Shown in pieces: positions 40,381 to 47,324 of a DNA stretch of 47,324 nt. The stretch's first letter is position 1. Each line of letters opens with the position of its first letter. The notes below the pieces were generated by a model, which worked only from the letters and a program-made list of their open reading frames with translations, was not told the DNA's origin and did not search any database. The position numbers were made by a program, and so were the translations under genes. The stretch comes from Planctomycetaceae bacterium (GTDB taxonomy: Bacteria > Planctomycetota > Planctomycetia > Planctomycetales > Planctomycetaceae), in NCBI GenBank assembly GCA_020426505.1, contig JAGQPX010000130.1, forward strand, positions 1 through 47,324, given 5' to 3'.

Positions 40381-42297
40381 TCAAAGTTTTGGCGGCGTCC
40401 GAACCGGCTCGGGTTTGGGGCGTTTCGCGTCGACTCTTTGCTGCTCCTCCTCCAGCAACAATCGCGGTGGTGCATCCTGATCACCAGCGAGGATGGCCTC
40501 AATGTCGATGCGGCCTTCGGACCATTCCCAGCCAAGCGGTTGCCGCAACTCTCGTTCGGCAAGTGCCGCCCAAGGTGTGCCGGAATGCTCGTCGATTACG
40601 TGTTTGAGCAGAGTCGTCGCCTGTTCCGCCGACTTGCGGACCGTCGGACCGGTTTCAATCTTGTCGGATGGTGTCAGCACCCACAAGTTGTTTCCCTCGG
40701 TTTGAAAACTCCGGGGCATGCTTTTCATGTCAGCGAGCATGACGTTATAGCCATGTGCTCTCACGCGCATGGCCTGGACTCGCCCCATTGCAAGATCGAA
40801 GCCCGCCCGCCAGCGTGGGGCCTTGAGACTGTTGCGGGACTGCGTCCCTTGTTCCAGTAACGAGTACAGCTTGTTTGTGTGATACTGAAAGTCTGCGAGC
40901 GGTTTCTGGGCTTCGGTGATCTGTTGTCTCAGAATCGTGTCGTTATCGGCTCGAAAAGAGAGTTGCGGAAGCGGGACCTCGTCGATCTCGACCGCCATCG
41001 CCGCCTGCACGAGAGCCGTCTTCGCCGGGTTCTCACGGATTTCGGTTTCGATCACCCGAACGGGTCGATAGTCGGGCGTGTACTCCCGCATGACGGCCAT
41101 GTCGAACTTGAAGCCCTTGTTCTCGTCGGTGATGAAGAACACGCCACCCGTCTCTGCGCACAGTCTGGTGAGGCCGTAAGGTCCGTACCCGGCGGACATT
41201 CGTTGCAGTTCTCTCCCGACCCCCGGTCCGCCCCAGAAGGCGAGCTTGATCTGGTGAGGGAACGCAGACTCCGGTCCCTGATCGACGCCCACATTCCGAT
41301 GGACGTATCCGTCGTTCTCTCGATAGTCGACGTACCCTTCGCGTTTGCCGAAGATGGCCGCGTTTCCAACCGTGTAGACTCGCACTCCAAATCGCTTGCA
41401 GAGCGTGATCGTCTCCTCAAGCCCTTGAATGTCGTCCCCCCGTTCGTCGGTGACGATAAACACCATCTTGTTGCAACGCCCTTTCCCACCCTGAAAGTTC
41501 TTCCACTGATCGACCGTCTGATACACGGCACCGAACACGTTCTCGATCCCCGACTCATCGACCTCAATCGCTCGGACCGCTTCGACCAGTGTCGGAACGT
41601 CAGTGATCGGTTTAGGGGTGAGCACATTCGTCGATGCGCCATAACTGACGATCGCCGTGTGCAGACCTTCCGTCTTGCCTTGCGTCTGGAGTTGATCGTA
41701 GACCAGTTCGAATCGGTCAGCGATGCTGTCACGGCGGTCTCTCAGGGAGCCGGAGGCATCGAACAGCCATAGGACAAATGTTCGGCGTTCCTTCAGCGAT
41801 GTGGCGATCTCATAGGTGATGCGGTCCATCGCTCCTTCGACCCCGCCGGCCACCTTATCCGTCTGCCCGCGGTTCTCGAAGATGGTCGCCAGCTGATCCT
41901 GAAGCGGGAGGTCGGTCATTTCCGAGAAGTCGACCGCAGTGGGGTTCACAAGTTCTTCGAGTTCGTCCTGGAGTTGCTCCGTCTTTTCACCGAGAGCCGT
42001 TGCTGCCTGCATCGTGGGTGTCAGCACGATCGAGTCGCCAGCGTTTCCCACGAGATCCGTCGCGGAGACCTCGGTGAAGTCGTACTCCTGCTCGATCGGC
42101 TGCTCGTCGAACACGCTCGTGATCTCGGTCGTCGGTCGCTCCCACGGCAGCTCAAGCACAATGTTGTGCAGCACCAGCAGGACCGACAAATTGACGATCA
42201 AGCTGATCACCCATGCCGGAAGATCGCGGCTCCTGGAGTGCAATGCCGTCCTCGTGTGCGATGCCAGAACTTCGGAATCGGCGGATGCTGCCGACAT
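40381..42297 (-). CDS. von Willebrand A protein with TonB-like anchor (copy 1)
   Basis: A 638-residue envelope protein, first of a tandem pair. The transmembrane segment WVISLIVNLSVLLVLHNIV lies at about residues 29-47; Ser32 is kept but the TonB-like His is Asn36. The N-terminal 25 residues are cytoplasmic. The vWA domain spans about 165-390 with MIDAS DASGS (about 179-183) and TDERGDD. It ends with helical regions and the shared block EHSGTPWAALAERELRQPLGWEW, then a Pro/Arg-rich tail. Transcribed before 38464-40341. Similar to the neighbour in layout but diverged. No signal for a specific ligand. Confidence 0.85.
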   Translation of the reverse strand: MSAASADSEVLASHTRTALHSRSRDLPAWVISLIVNLSVLLVLHNIVLELPWERPTTEITSVFDEQPIEQEYDFTEVSATDLVGNAGDSIVLTPTMQAATALGEKTEQLQDELEELVNPTAVDFSEMTDLPLQDQLATIFENRGQTDKVAGGVEGAMDRITYEIATSLKERRTFVLWLFDASGSLRDRRDSIADRFELVYDQLQTQGKTEGLHTAIVSYGASTNVLTPKPITDVPTLVEAVRAIEVDESGIENVFGAVYQTVDQWKNFQGGKGRCNKMVFIVTDERGDDIQGLEETITLCKRFGVRVYTVGNAAIFGKREGYVDYRENDGYVHRNVGVDQGPESAFPHQIKLAFWGGPGVGRELQRMSAGYGPYGLTRLCAETGGVFFITDENKGFKFDMAVMREYTPDYRPVRVIETEIRENPAKTALVQAAMAVEIDEVPLPQLSFRADNDTILRQQITEAQKPLADFQYHTNKLYSLLEQGTQSRNSLKAPRWRAGFDLAMGRVQAMRVRAHGYNVMLADMKSMPRSFQTEGNNLWVLTPSDKIETGPTVRKSAEQATTLLKHVIDEHSGTPWAALAERELRQPLGWEWSEGRIDIEAILAGDQDAPPRLLLEEEQQRVDAKRPKPEPVRTPPKL

Positions 42298-42508
42298 ACC
42301 GTCCTACCAGTCTACGTGTCGATCCCCCTACCCGTAAACAGTTCTGCTGCATTTGCTTGAGAGTTCACGGTTTACGCCACTTCCGACGCCCTCCCAGTCC
42401 AACTGTCGCTGGAGACTCGCTCTTCATGCTGATTTCGTCTCGAAGTACACATCATCGTTTAGCGGAACTCACGGATGACAGTATCACTCGGAAGATGGGG
42501 CACGACGG

Positions 42509-43372
42509 TTGATCCACTCTGCCATTACATTGCGAACGCTCGACGGGGATGCCGACCTGTTTATCAGGACATGCACGCCGGTGCGTGGTGATAACGGCCG
42601 CACACTCGTCATCATTCATGGAGCTGGCGAACATGGAGGTCGGTATGGCCACTTCGTCAGACATGCTGTTGAGGCCGGTTGGACGGTCATCTGCGGCGAC
42701 CTGCGTGGTCACGGGCGCTCCGGAGGTGTGCCGACGCATCTCGACAGATTTGATCAATACCTCGAAGACCTGGACCTCATCTGGAAACATTTCAATCTGA
42801 AACAGGAGACAACTGCCGTCTTTGCACACAGCATGGGGGGACTCGTTGCGGTCCGGTTTGCACAGACTCGTACCGATCGTATGGCCGCTCTTGCATTATC
42901 GGCCCCTCTGCTCGGGTTGCGGGTGCGAGTGAAGATGCTCAAGCGGGCCGTCGGCAAACTCTGCTCAGTCGTCCGGCCGACGACACGTTTCCGCACCCAC
43001 GTGAAGGTCTCGCACATCACACGCAGCGACGACGTTCTCGAAAGCCGCGAGCAGGACCCCTGGATCGAACGCTCAGTAACGGCCGGTTGGTTCTTTCAAG
43101 TTCAGCACGCCGTCACAGCTGCCCACCTCGAAGCCGAGAACTTTCATGTCCCGTTGCTGTTTCTGCAGGGAGATGCGGACGAAGTCGTCAATCACGAAAT
43201 GGCAAACGACTGGCTCGCAGAGATCTCCTCAACCGACTGCACCCAGCGAGTCATGCCTGATCATCTCCACGAGATCATCAACGAGCCGGGCTGGGAACAA
43301 ACGGCCGACGAAATACTCGCATGGATCGAGCCGCGAATGATTCCGAGTGAAGAACCCCGCCGAGTTGCCTGA
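42509..43372 (+). CDS. Alpha/beta hydrolase (monoacylglycerol lipase/serine aminopeptidase-like)
   Basis: A cytoplasmic hydrolase of 287 residues in the Hydrolase_4 group. Oxyanion region VIIHGAGEHGGRYG near residues 34-47, GDLRGHGRSGG, nucleophile elbow AHSMGGL (Ser near 112), acid in LQGDADEVVNHE and His in MPDHLHEIIN. The cap region between has RVKMLKRAVGKL. Monoacylglycerol lipase or lysophospholipase activity is the usual assignment for this signature. The start is TTG with GGAAG upstream; no ATG precedes the conserved first strand. Confidence 0.88.
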   Translation: MIHSAITLRTLDGDADLFIRTCTPVRGDNGRTLVIIHGAGEHGGRYGHFVRHAVEAGWTVICGDLRGHGRSGGVPTHLDRFDQYLEDLDLIWKHFNLKQETTAVFAHSMGGLVAVRFAQTRTDRMAALALSAPLLGLRVRVKMLKRAVGKLCSVVRPTTRFRTHVKVSHITRSDDVLESREQDPWIERSVTAGWFFQVQHAVTAAHLEAENFHVPLLFLQGDADEVVNHEMANDWLAEISSTDCTQRVMPDHLHEIINEPGWEQTADEILAWIEPRMIPSEEPRRVA

Positions 43373-43446
43373 ACTGACTGTGTCTCAGATTCGGAGATCA
43401 GTCGCACTCATCGCTTGCGGCTTAGCGATCACCCTCACACTCTCAT

Positions 43447-45684
43447 TCACCGCGGCGTCGCTAGCGTCACACGCAACGTCAACTCTTCACCATCACGTCG
43501 CACCACGACGGGAACCTCTTCGCCCGCCGAGAACTCTCGTAACGCGAGATCGAAGTCATCGAGACCCGTGATCGGGAGGGCACCCAGCTTGATGATCACG
43601 TCGCCCCCTTTGATGCCTCCCTTGTCGGCCGGACTGCCGGGTGAGACGCCCTGCAAAGCGTAACCAACTTCCTCGCCACCGAAGTCCGGGATGCTGCCAA
43701 AATACGGCCGACTGCCCGTGCGTTCCTGCATCTCGGCACGCCCCTTGATTGCGACGTACTTCGGCGTTTCCTGAGTGACAGCCGTGCTGACGATCAACTC
43801 CTCCAGCAAATCGACGATTCGGCCCATCCCTTCGATGTTGAGCTTTTCCCAGTCATCCGTCGGCCGGTGATAGTCGTTGTGTGTGCCGGTGAAGAAGTGA
43901 AGCACCGGAATCTGCTTCGCATAGAACGACGAATGATCGCTTGGCCCGAAGCCTTCTTCTTTCTTGGAAAGTTTGAATTGCCTCTCCCCGGCCTCCTGGT
44001 CGAGCAGAGCATCCCAACGCGTTGCCGTGCCTGTGCCGAAGACCGTCAGCTTGTCCTCCTGCATGCGTCCGACCATATCCATGTTGAACATGGCAATCGT
44101 CTTCTCGTTGGGGAACTCCGGCTCCTTGACGTAGTGTGCTGAACCGAGCAACCCACGTTCCTCTCCGGTGAAGGCGATGAACACGACCCGTCGGGGCAAT
44201 GGCTCGGACCGCGAGGCAAGACGCCGGGCAAGCTCGATCAACGCAACCGTGCCGGACGCATTGTCGTCCGCACCGTTGTGAACCTCTGTTGACCCGGGCA
44301 TCAGAGAGCCTTCGCCCCCCAGTCCCAGATGGTCGTAGTGTGCCCCGACGACAATCGTTTCCTCATAAAGTGGCCCCTGCCCCGGCAGCACGCCGATGAC
44401 GTTCTTGACCTCTTCCCGAATGATTCTCAGGGCCGTCTCGCCCGCAGCGGAGTAGCCCGTCAGTTCGATACTGCGCGGCTTCCCGTCGGAGTCGATTGCC
44501 GACTCCAGGTCCTCCAGTGATTGACCGAGAGCCGCCTTGACGACCTCGTCCATCGTCTGGTGTTTCACGTGAAACACTGGGACCGACTCGCCTCGACGAT
44601 TGCCGTTGTATCCGAATTCCATTAACGGATCGGGGTCGTACTCTTCAACGAGCTTGCGCACCTCCTTCAGGTGTGTGACCGCTGCGATCAGTGACTGATC
44701 AGGAATGACAGCACCATGACCGTGCGGCGGCGCACCAGCGTGCGGGTGATGAGGATCGGCCGGAGCAGATTTCTGATCGACCTCGGGGTCTGAGGGCGCA
44801 ACAGTCCCTTCTCCAGACGTTGGTTCACCGTCGCCCTGCTTCGGCTGAGTATCGGATGTCTCAGCGTGAGGATGATGGGCATGGGGGTCCCCGTGAGCGT
44901 GATCATGATCATGAGGCGTTGCTGCGTGTCCGTCGACAAATCCGATCGCGGCTTCGATCACCCGTTGCTCCGCAGTCTCGCGCTGTTCGTTGAGCTTCGC
45001 CAACTCCGACACGCCGCTGTAAGCGTCGTTCACAAACAAGACAGCGACCGCGCCATGGTCGATCGCATTTTTGAGTTTGGTGTTGAGAGCCGCATGTCGA
45101 GACGTGCCCGAGTGTGGCCCGCCAAACAGACCCTCTTCGTCGCCCTGCTGAGGCGTGCGTCGCAGGATGACGGCGACCTTGCCCTCCAGATCAACGTCCG
45201 CGAAGTCGTTGTATGCAGGCTCTTCCGAGACGATGCCATACCCGCAGAACACAAGCGGCGCCCGAATCGCACCCGCAGCACCGAACGAACACGTGCGAAA
45301 CTGCTCGTCATACACCAGGGCGGTTGGCGTGCCGTCTGCACTGATGAACGTCAACTCGTTGGGCGACTCCAACTCTGATCCGGTGACGACCTCGAACGTC
45401 TGAAACGCTCCCCCGTCGACAGCCGTCACGTCCAGACCCGCGTCGGCAAATGCATCACGCACGACCACAGCCGCACGATTGAGCCCTTCGGTGCCCACGC
45501 CGCGCCCCTCGAACTCATCCGAGGCCAGCACCTTCAGCTGTGACAACATCCGATTGGCAGCCTCCGGCGGCAACTCGGCCCTCAACGGACACGTCACCGC
45601 GAAGGCGACGAGTGCGATCGCCACTGCGATCAGCCAGTATGGTCGTGAACCGAAGAGGGAGGTTACTCGTCGTAGTACAAACAT
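43447..45684 (-). CDS. Exported M28 metallopeptidase with PA domain, His-rich insert and PDZ
   Basis: A 745-residue exported or anchored peptidase. Signal segment LIAVAIALVAFAVTCPLRA (about residues 17-36). A protease-associated domain spans about 90-240. A His-rich insert covers about 250-330, with 14 His in two clusters. The M28 zinc core follows: VVGAHYDHLG, VHNGADDNASGT, FTGEERGLLGS, NMDMVGRM and THNDYHRPTDDWEK supply the two-zinc ligands and catalytic Glu. A C-terminal PDZ domain ends the protein (PYFGSIPDFGGEEVGYALQGVSPGSPADKGGIKGGDVI, in blocks). It probably trims peptides in the periplasm. ATG 45684 follows AGAGAG closely; the in-frame start at 45723 is less likely. Confidence 0.92.
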   Translation of the reverse strand: MFVLRRVTSLFGSRPYWLIAVAIALVAFAVTCPLRAELPPEAANRMLSQLKVLASDEFEGRGVGTEGLNRAAVVVRDAFADAGLDVTAVDGGAFQTFEVVTGSELESPNELTFISADGTPTALVYDEQFRTCSFGAAGAIRAPLVFCGYGIVSEEPAYNDFADVDLEGKVAVILRRTPQQGDEEGLFGGPHSGTSRHAALNTKLKNAIDHGAVAVLFVNDAYSGVSELAKLNEQRETAEQRVIEAAIGFVDGHAATPHDHDHAHGDPHAHHPHAETSDTQPKQGDGEPTSGEGTVAPSDPEVDQKSAPADPHHPHAGAPPHGHGAVIPDQSLIAAVTHLKEVRKLVEEYDPDPLMEFGYNGNRRGESVPVFHVKHQTMDEVVKAALGQSLEDLESAIDSDGKPRSIELTGYSAAGETALRIIREEVKNVIGVLPGQGPLYEETIVVGAHYDHLGLGGEGSLMPGSTEVHNGADDNASGTVALIELARRLASRSEPLPRRVVFIAFTGEERGLLGSAHYVKEPEFPNEKTIAMFNMDMVGRMQEDKLTVFGTGTATRWDALLDQEAGERQFKLSKKEEGFGPSDHSSFYAKQIPVLHFFTGTHNDYHRPTDDWEKLNIEGMGRIVDLLEELIVSTAVTQETPKYVAIKGRAEMQERTGSRPYFGSIPDFGGEEVGYALQGVSPGSPADKGGIKGGDVIIKLGALPITGLDDFDLALREFSAGEEVPVVVRRDGEELTLRVTLATPR

Positions 45685-45802
45685 CGTCGTCTCTCTGTGA
45701 GTGCGTCGGTCGTAAACAGTCACTGCATTCTATCGAACCGGGCAACCCTGCGCTACACTGAGGGAAATTCGATCCTGATGTTCCTTCTCTCGGAACCGAG
45801 TC

Positions 45803-46768
45803 ATGCCTCCTTCTCCTGTCGCTCTCGCTGACATCCGCCGAGCGGCAAATCGAATTGCCCCGCATGCTCATCGGACGCCCGTCATGTCCAGTCGGCAGGT
45901 CGATGCGTGGCTGGGCTGCCGGGCGGTGTTCAAGTGCGAGAACCTGCAGAGGACCGGGGCGTTCAAGTTTCGGGGAGCGTGCAATGCGGTGAGGAGCCTC
46001 AACGACGCTGAGGCGGCATGCGGCGTGGTCACCCATTCCTCGGGCAATCACGGAGCCGCGCTGGCAGCGGCTGCAGGACTCCGTGGGATCACGGCACACG
46101 TTGTCATGCCGAGGACGGCCCCCTCGGTCAAGCGGGCAGCCGTCGAGGGTTATGGGGCGAATGTCATCGAATGCGAGCCGACACTCGCAGCACGCGAGGC
46201 GACGACAGGCCGTGTGATGGATGAAACCGGCGCGACGCTCATTCACCCGTTCGACGACCTGCGAATCATCACGGGACAGGCAACCGTAGCGTTGGAATTG
46301 CTCAATGAGGTCGGCGAGTTAGACACGATTGTCTGCCCGGTCGGTGGCGGCGGACTGGCCGCAGGCACCGCACTCGCGACCCTCTTCGTGTCGCCGAGCA
46401 CAAAGGTGGTTCTCGGTGAGCCGCAGACGGTCGACGATGCCTACCGCTCATTCCAAGCAGGTCACATCATCACCGCCGATGATTCCCCCACCATCGCAGA
46501 CGGTCTCAAGACAAGTCTCGGCGAACACACTTTCCCCATCATCCGTGACCATGTGTCACGCATTGTGACTGTCTCGGAGGACGAGATCATCGGGGCCATG
46601 CGGTTCATCTGGACTCGCATGAAGCTCATTATCGAACCCTCCTCCGCCGTCGCCGTTGCAGCCGTCCACAAAGACCGCGACCGATTGTCCGGTCAACAAG
46701 TCGGCATCATCATCTCCGGAGGCAACGTCGATCTTGATCACCTCCCATGGATCAACCACCCCACTTAG
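45803..46768 (+). CDS. Threonine dehydratase / serine racemase-like PLP enzyme
   Basis: A 321-residue fold-type II PLP enzyme without a regulatory ACT domain. The PLP Lys lies in KCENLQRTGAFKFRGA near residue 55. The Asn loop is SSGNHGAALAAAAG near 77-90, the phosphate loop VGGGGLAAGTAL near 180-191, and SGGNVDLDHL closes the protein. The ENLQxTGAFKFRGA form is common to serine racemase and catabolic threonine dehydratase, which cannot be separated here. No operon partner is clear; the next gene starts 36 bases downstream on the same strand. Confidence 0.88.
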   Translation: MPPSPVALADIRRAANRIAPHAHRTPVMSSRQVDAWLGCRAVFKCENLQRTGAFKFRGACNAVRSLNDAEAACGVVTHSSGNHGAALAAAAGLRGITAHVVMPRTAPSVKRAAVEGYGANVIECEPTLAAREATTGRVMDETGATLIHPFDDLRIITGQATVALELLNEVGELDTIVCPVGGGGLAAGTALATLFVSPSTKVVLGEPQTVDDAYRSFQAGHIITADDSPTIADGLKTSLGEHTFPIIRDHVSRIVTVSEDEIIGAMRFIWTRMKLIIEPSSAVAVAAVHKDRDRLSGQQVGIIISGGNVDLDHLPWINHPT

Positions 46769-46804
46769 CGACGCATCGCAGATGCGTATTGTCTGGAACA
46801 ACGA

Positions 46805-47324
46805 ATGCGATACGACATCCTGACACCCCGCAAAATCGTCTTCGGCTGGGGACGTTTCGAAGAAGTAGGTGCATTCGCGAAGGTGCTTGGCAGGAGGGCA
46901 ATCCTGTTTTGCGGACATGAATCAGCATATGCGAGCACAACACACTCGCGAATAATCTCACTCATGCAGGAAGTAGGCCTTGAAGTGGATGGCGGCATTG
47001 AGGTTCGACAAGAGCCAGAGGTCGAAGCCATTGATGAGACCCTCGAGTCATTTCGAGAAGAGGGGTATCGGGCAGGAGATTTCATCGTTGCATTGGGTGG
47101 AGGTTCCGTCCTCGACACAGCAAAGGCCGTTGCCGCGCTAGCTACCAACGGGCACGGCGATTCCGTAAGAGACTTCCTCGAAGGCGTTGGTCGTGGCCTG
47201 GCAATTACGAACGACCCGTTGCCGGTGCTTGCGATTCCGACGACGGCGGGGACTGGCGCCGAGGCGACCAAGAATGCGGTCATCTCTTCGTACGATCCAC
47301 CGTTCAAGAAGAGTCTGCGGAGTG
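46805..47324 (+). CDS. Iron-containing alcohol dehydrogenase, 5' part
   Basis: The reading frame starts at ATG 46805 and stays open to the window end (173 codons seen, 3' part missing). The product begins MRYDILTPRKIVFGWG, as in the iron-dependent ADH family. NAD(P)-binding motifs are FIVALGGGSVLDTAKAVAAL near residues 95-114 and LAIPTTAGTGAEATKNAVI near 140-158. It would oxidise or reduce alcohols or aldehydes with NAD(P); the substrate cannot be read from this part. The metal-ligand His residues lie downstream of the window. It follows the PLP enzyme gene by 36 bases. Confidence 0.9.
   Translation, partial: MRYDILTPRKIVFGWGRFEEVGAFAKVLGRRAILFCGHESAYASTTHSRIISLMQEVGLEVDGGIEVRQEPEVEAIDETLESFREEGYRAGDFIVALGGGSVLDTAKAVAALATNGHGDSVRDFLEGVGRGLAITNDPLPVLAIPTTAGTGAEATKNAVISSYDPPFKKSLRS

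Noticed and set aside
40879..41772. 297-codon plus-strand frame opposite the first vWA gene
   Set aside because: Mirror frame of a well-supported vWA protein; no ribosome binding site or domain.
44690..44940. His-rich stretch as a frameshifted artefact
   Set aside because: The frame is continuous with PA and M28 motifs on both sides, so it is a true insert.

Overview
The window (about 47 kb, GC-rich) looks like chromosomal DNA from a member of the Planctomycetota. The evidence is a PVC-type haem-binding dehydrogenase with HEAT repeats and CxxCH, a DUF1549/DUF1553-PPC-DUF1501 gene set, DUF1559, hydroxysqualene dehydroxylase, very large exported proteins of phylum-typical design, and many small operons on both strands. 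No phage, insertion sequence, CRISPR array or plasmid function was seen. A single tRNA-Phe is present.

Layout. 1-8.3 kb: rsfS, a tiny membrane protein, argS, a GDSL-like secreted protein, a GxxExxY protein and a 1168-residue PVC-type dehydrogenase. 8.3-17 kb: tRNA-Phe with a strong terminator, then a tightly packed, partly overlapping run of DUF1549/1553 cytochrome-type protein, PPC-domain protein, DUF1501 protein, PHB-depolymerase-like esterase and HpnE. 17-21.2 kb: a TrkA-N type ion channel, malate dehydrogenase, a DUF1559-like protein and BioA. 21.2-22 kb: a gene-poor stretch that may encode a structured RNA. 22-29.8 kb: an FHA-GAF-sigma54 activator, then on the minus strand a Wza-type polysaccharide export protein, a Cys-rich lipoprotein, a double-FHA protein and an unknown protein. 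29.9-34 kb: metX-metW and a three-gene ExbB/ExbD-like module. 34-37 kb (minus): a double-GNAT protein and a two-gene split transketolase. 37-42.3 kb: a membrane-anchored FlgG-like protein and two tandem von Willebrand A proteins with TonB-like anchors. 42.5-47.3 kb: an alpha/beta hydrolase, an M28 peptidase with a His-rich insert, a threonine dehydratase/serine racemase-like enzyme, and the 5' part of an iron-containing alcohol dehydrogenase cut by the window end.

The two most interesting themes are these. (1) Several families of phrase-like inverted repeats occupy gene borders. One family brackets two small genes as compact cassettes (427-777 and 4371-4844), where it appears to supply ribosome binding sites and part of the next gene's signal peptide. 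Other families sit before mdh, across the metX/metW border, between the transketolase halves, and inside hpnE. (2) The window holds an ExbB/ExbD-like proton-channel module, two vWA proteins with a TonB-like transmembrane anchor (one with the SxxxH pattern), and a non-flagellar FlgG-like protein on a membrane tether. Together these could be parts of an energised envelope machine, but this is inference.
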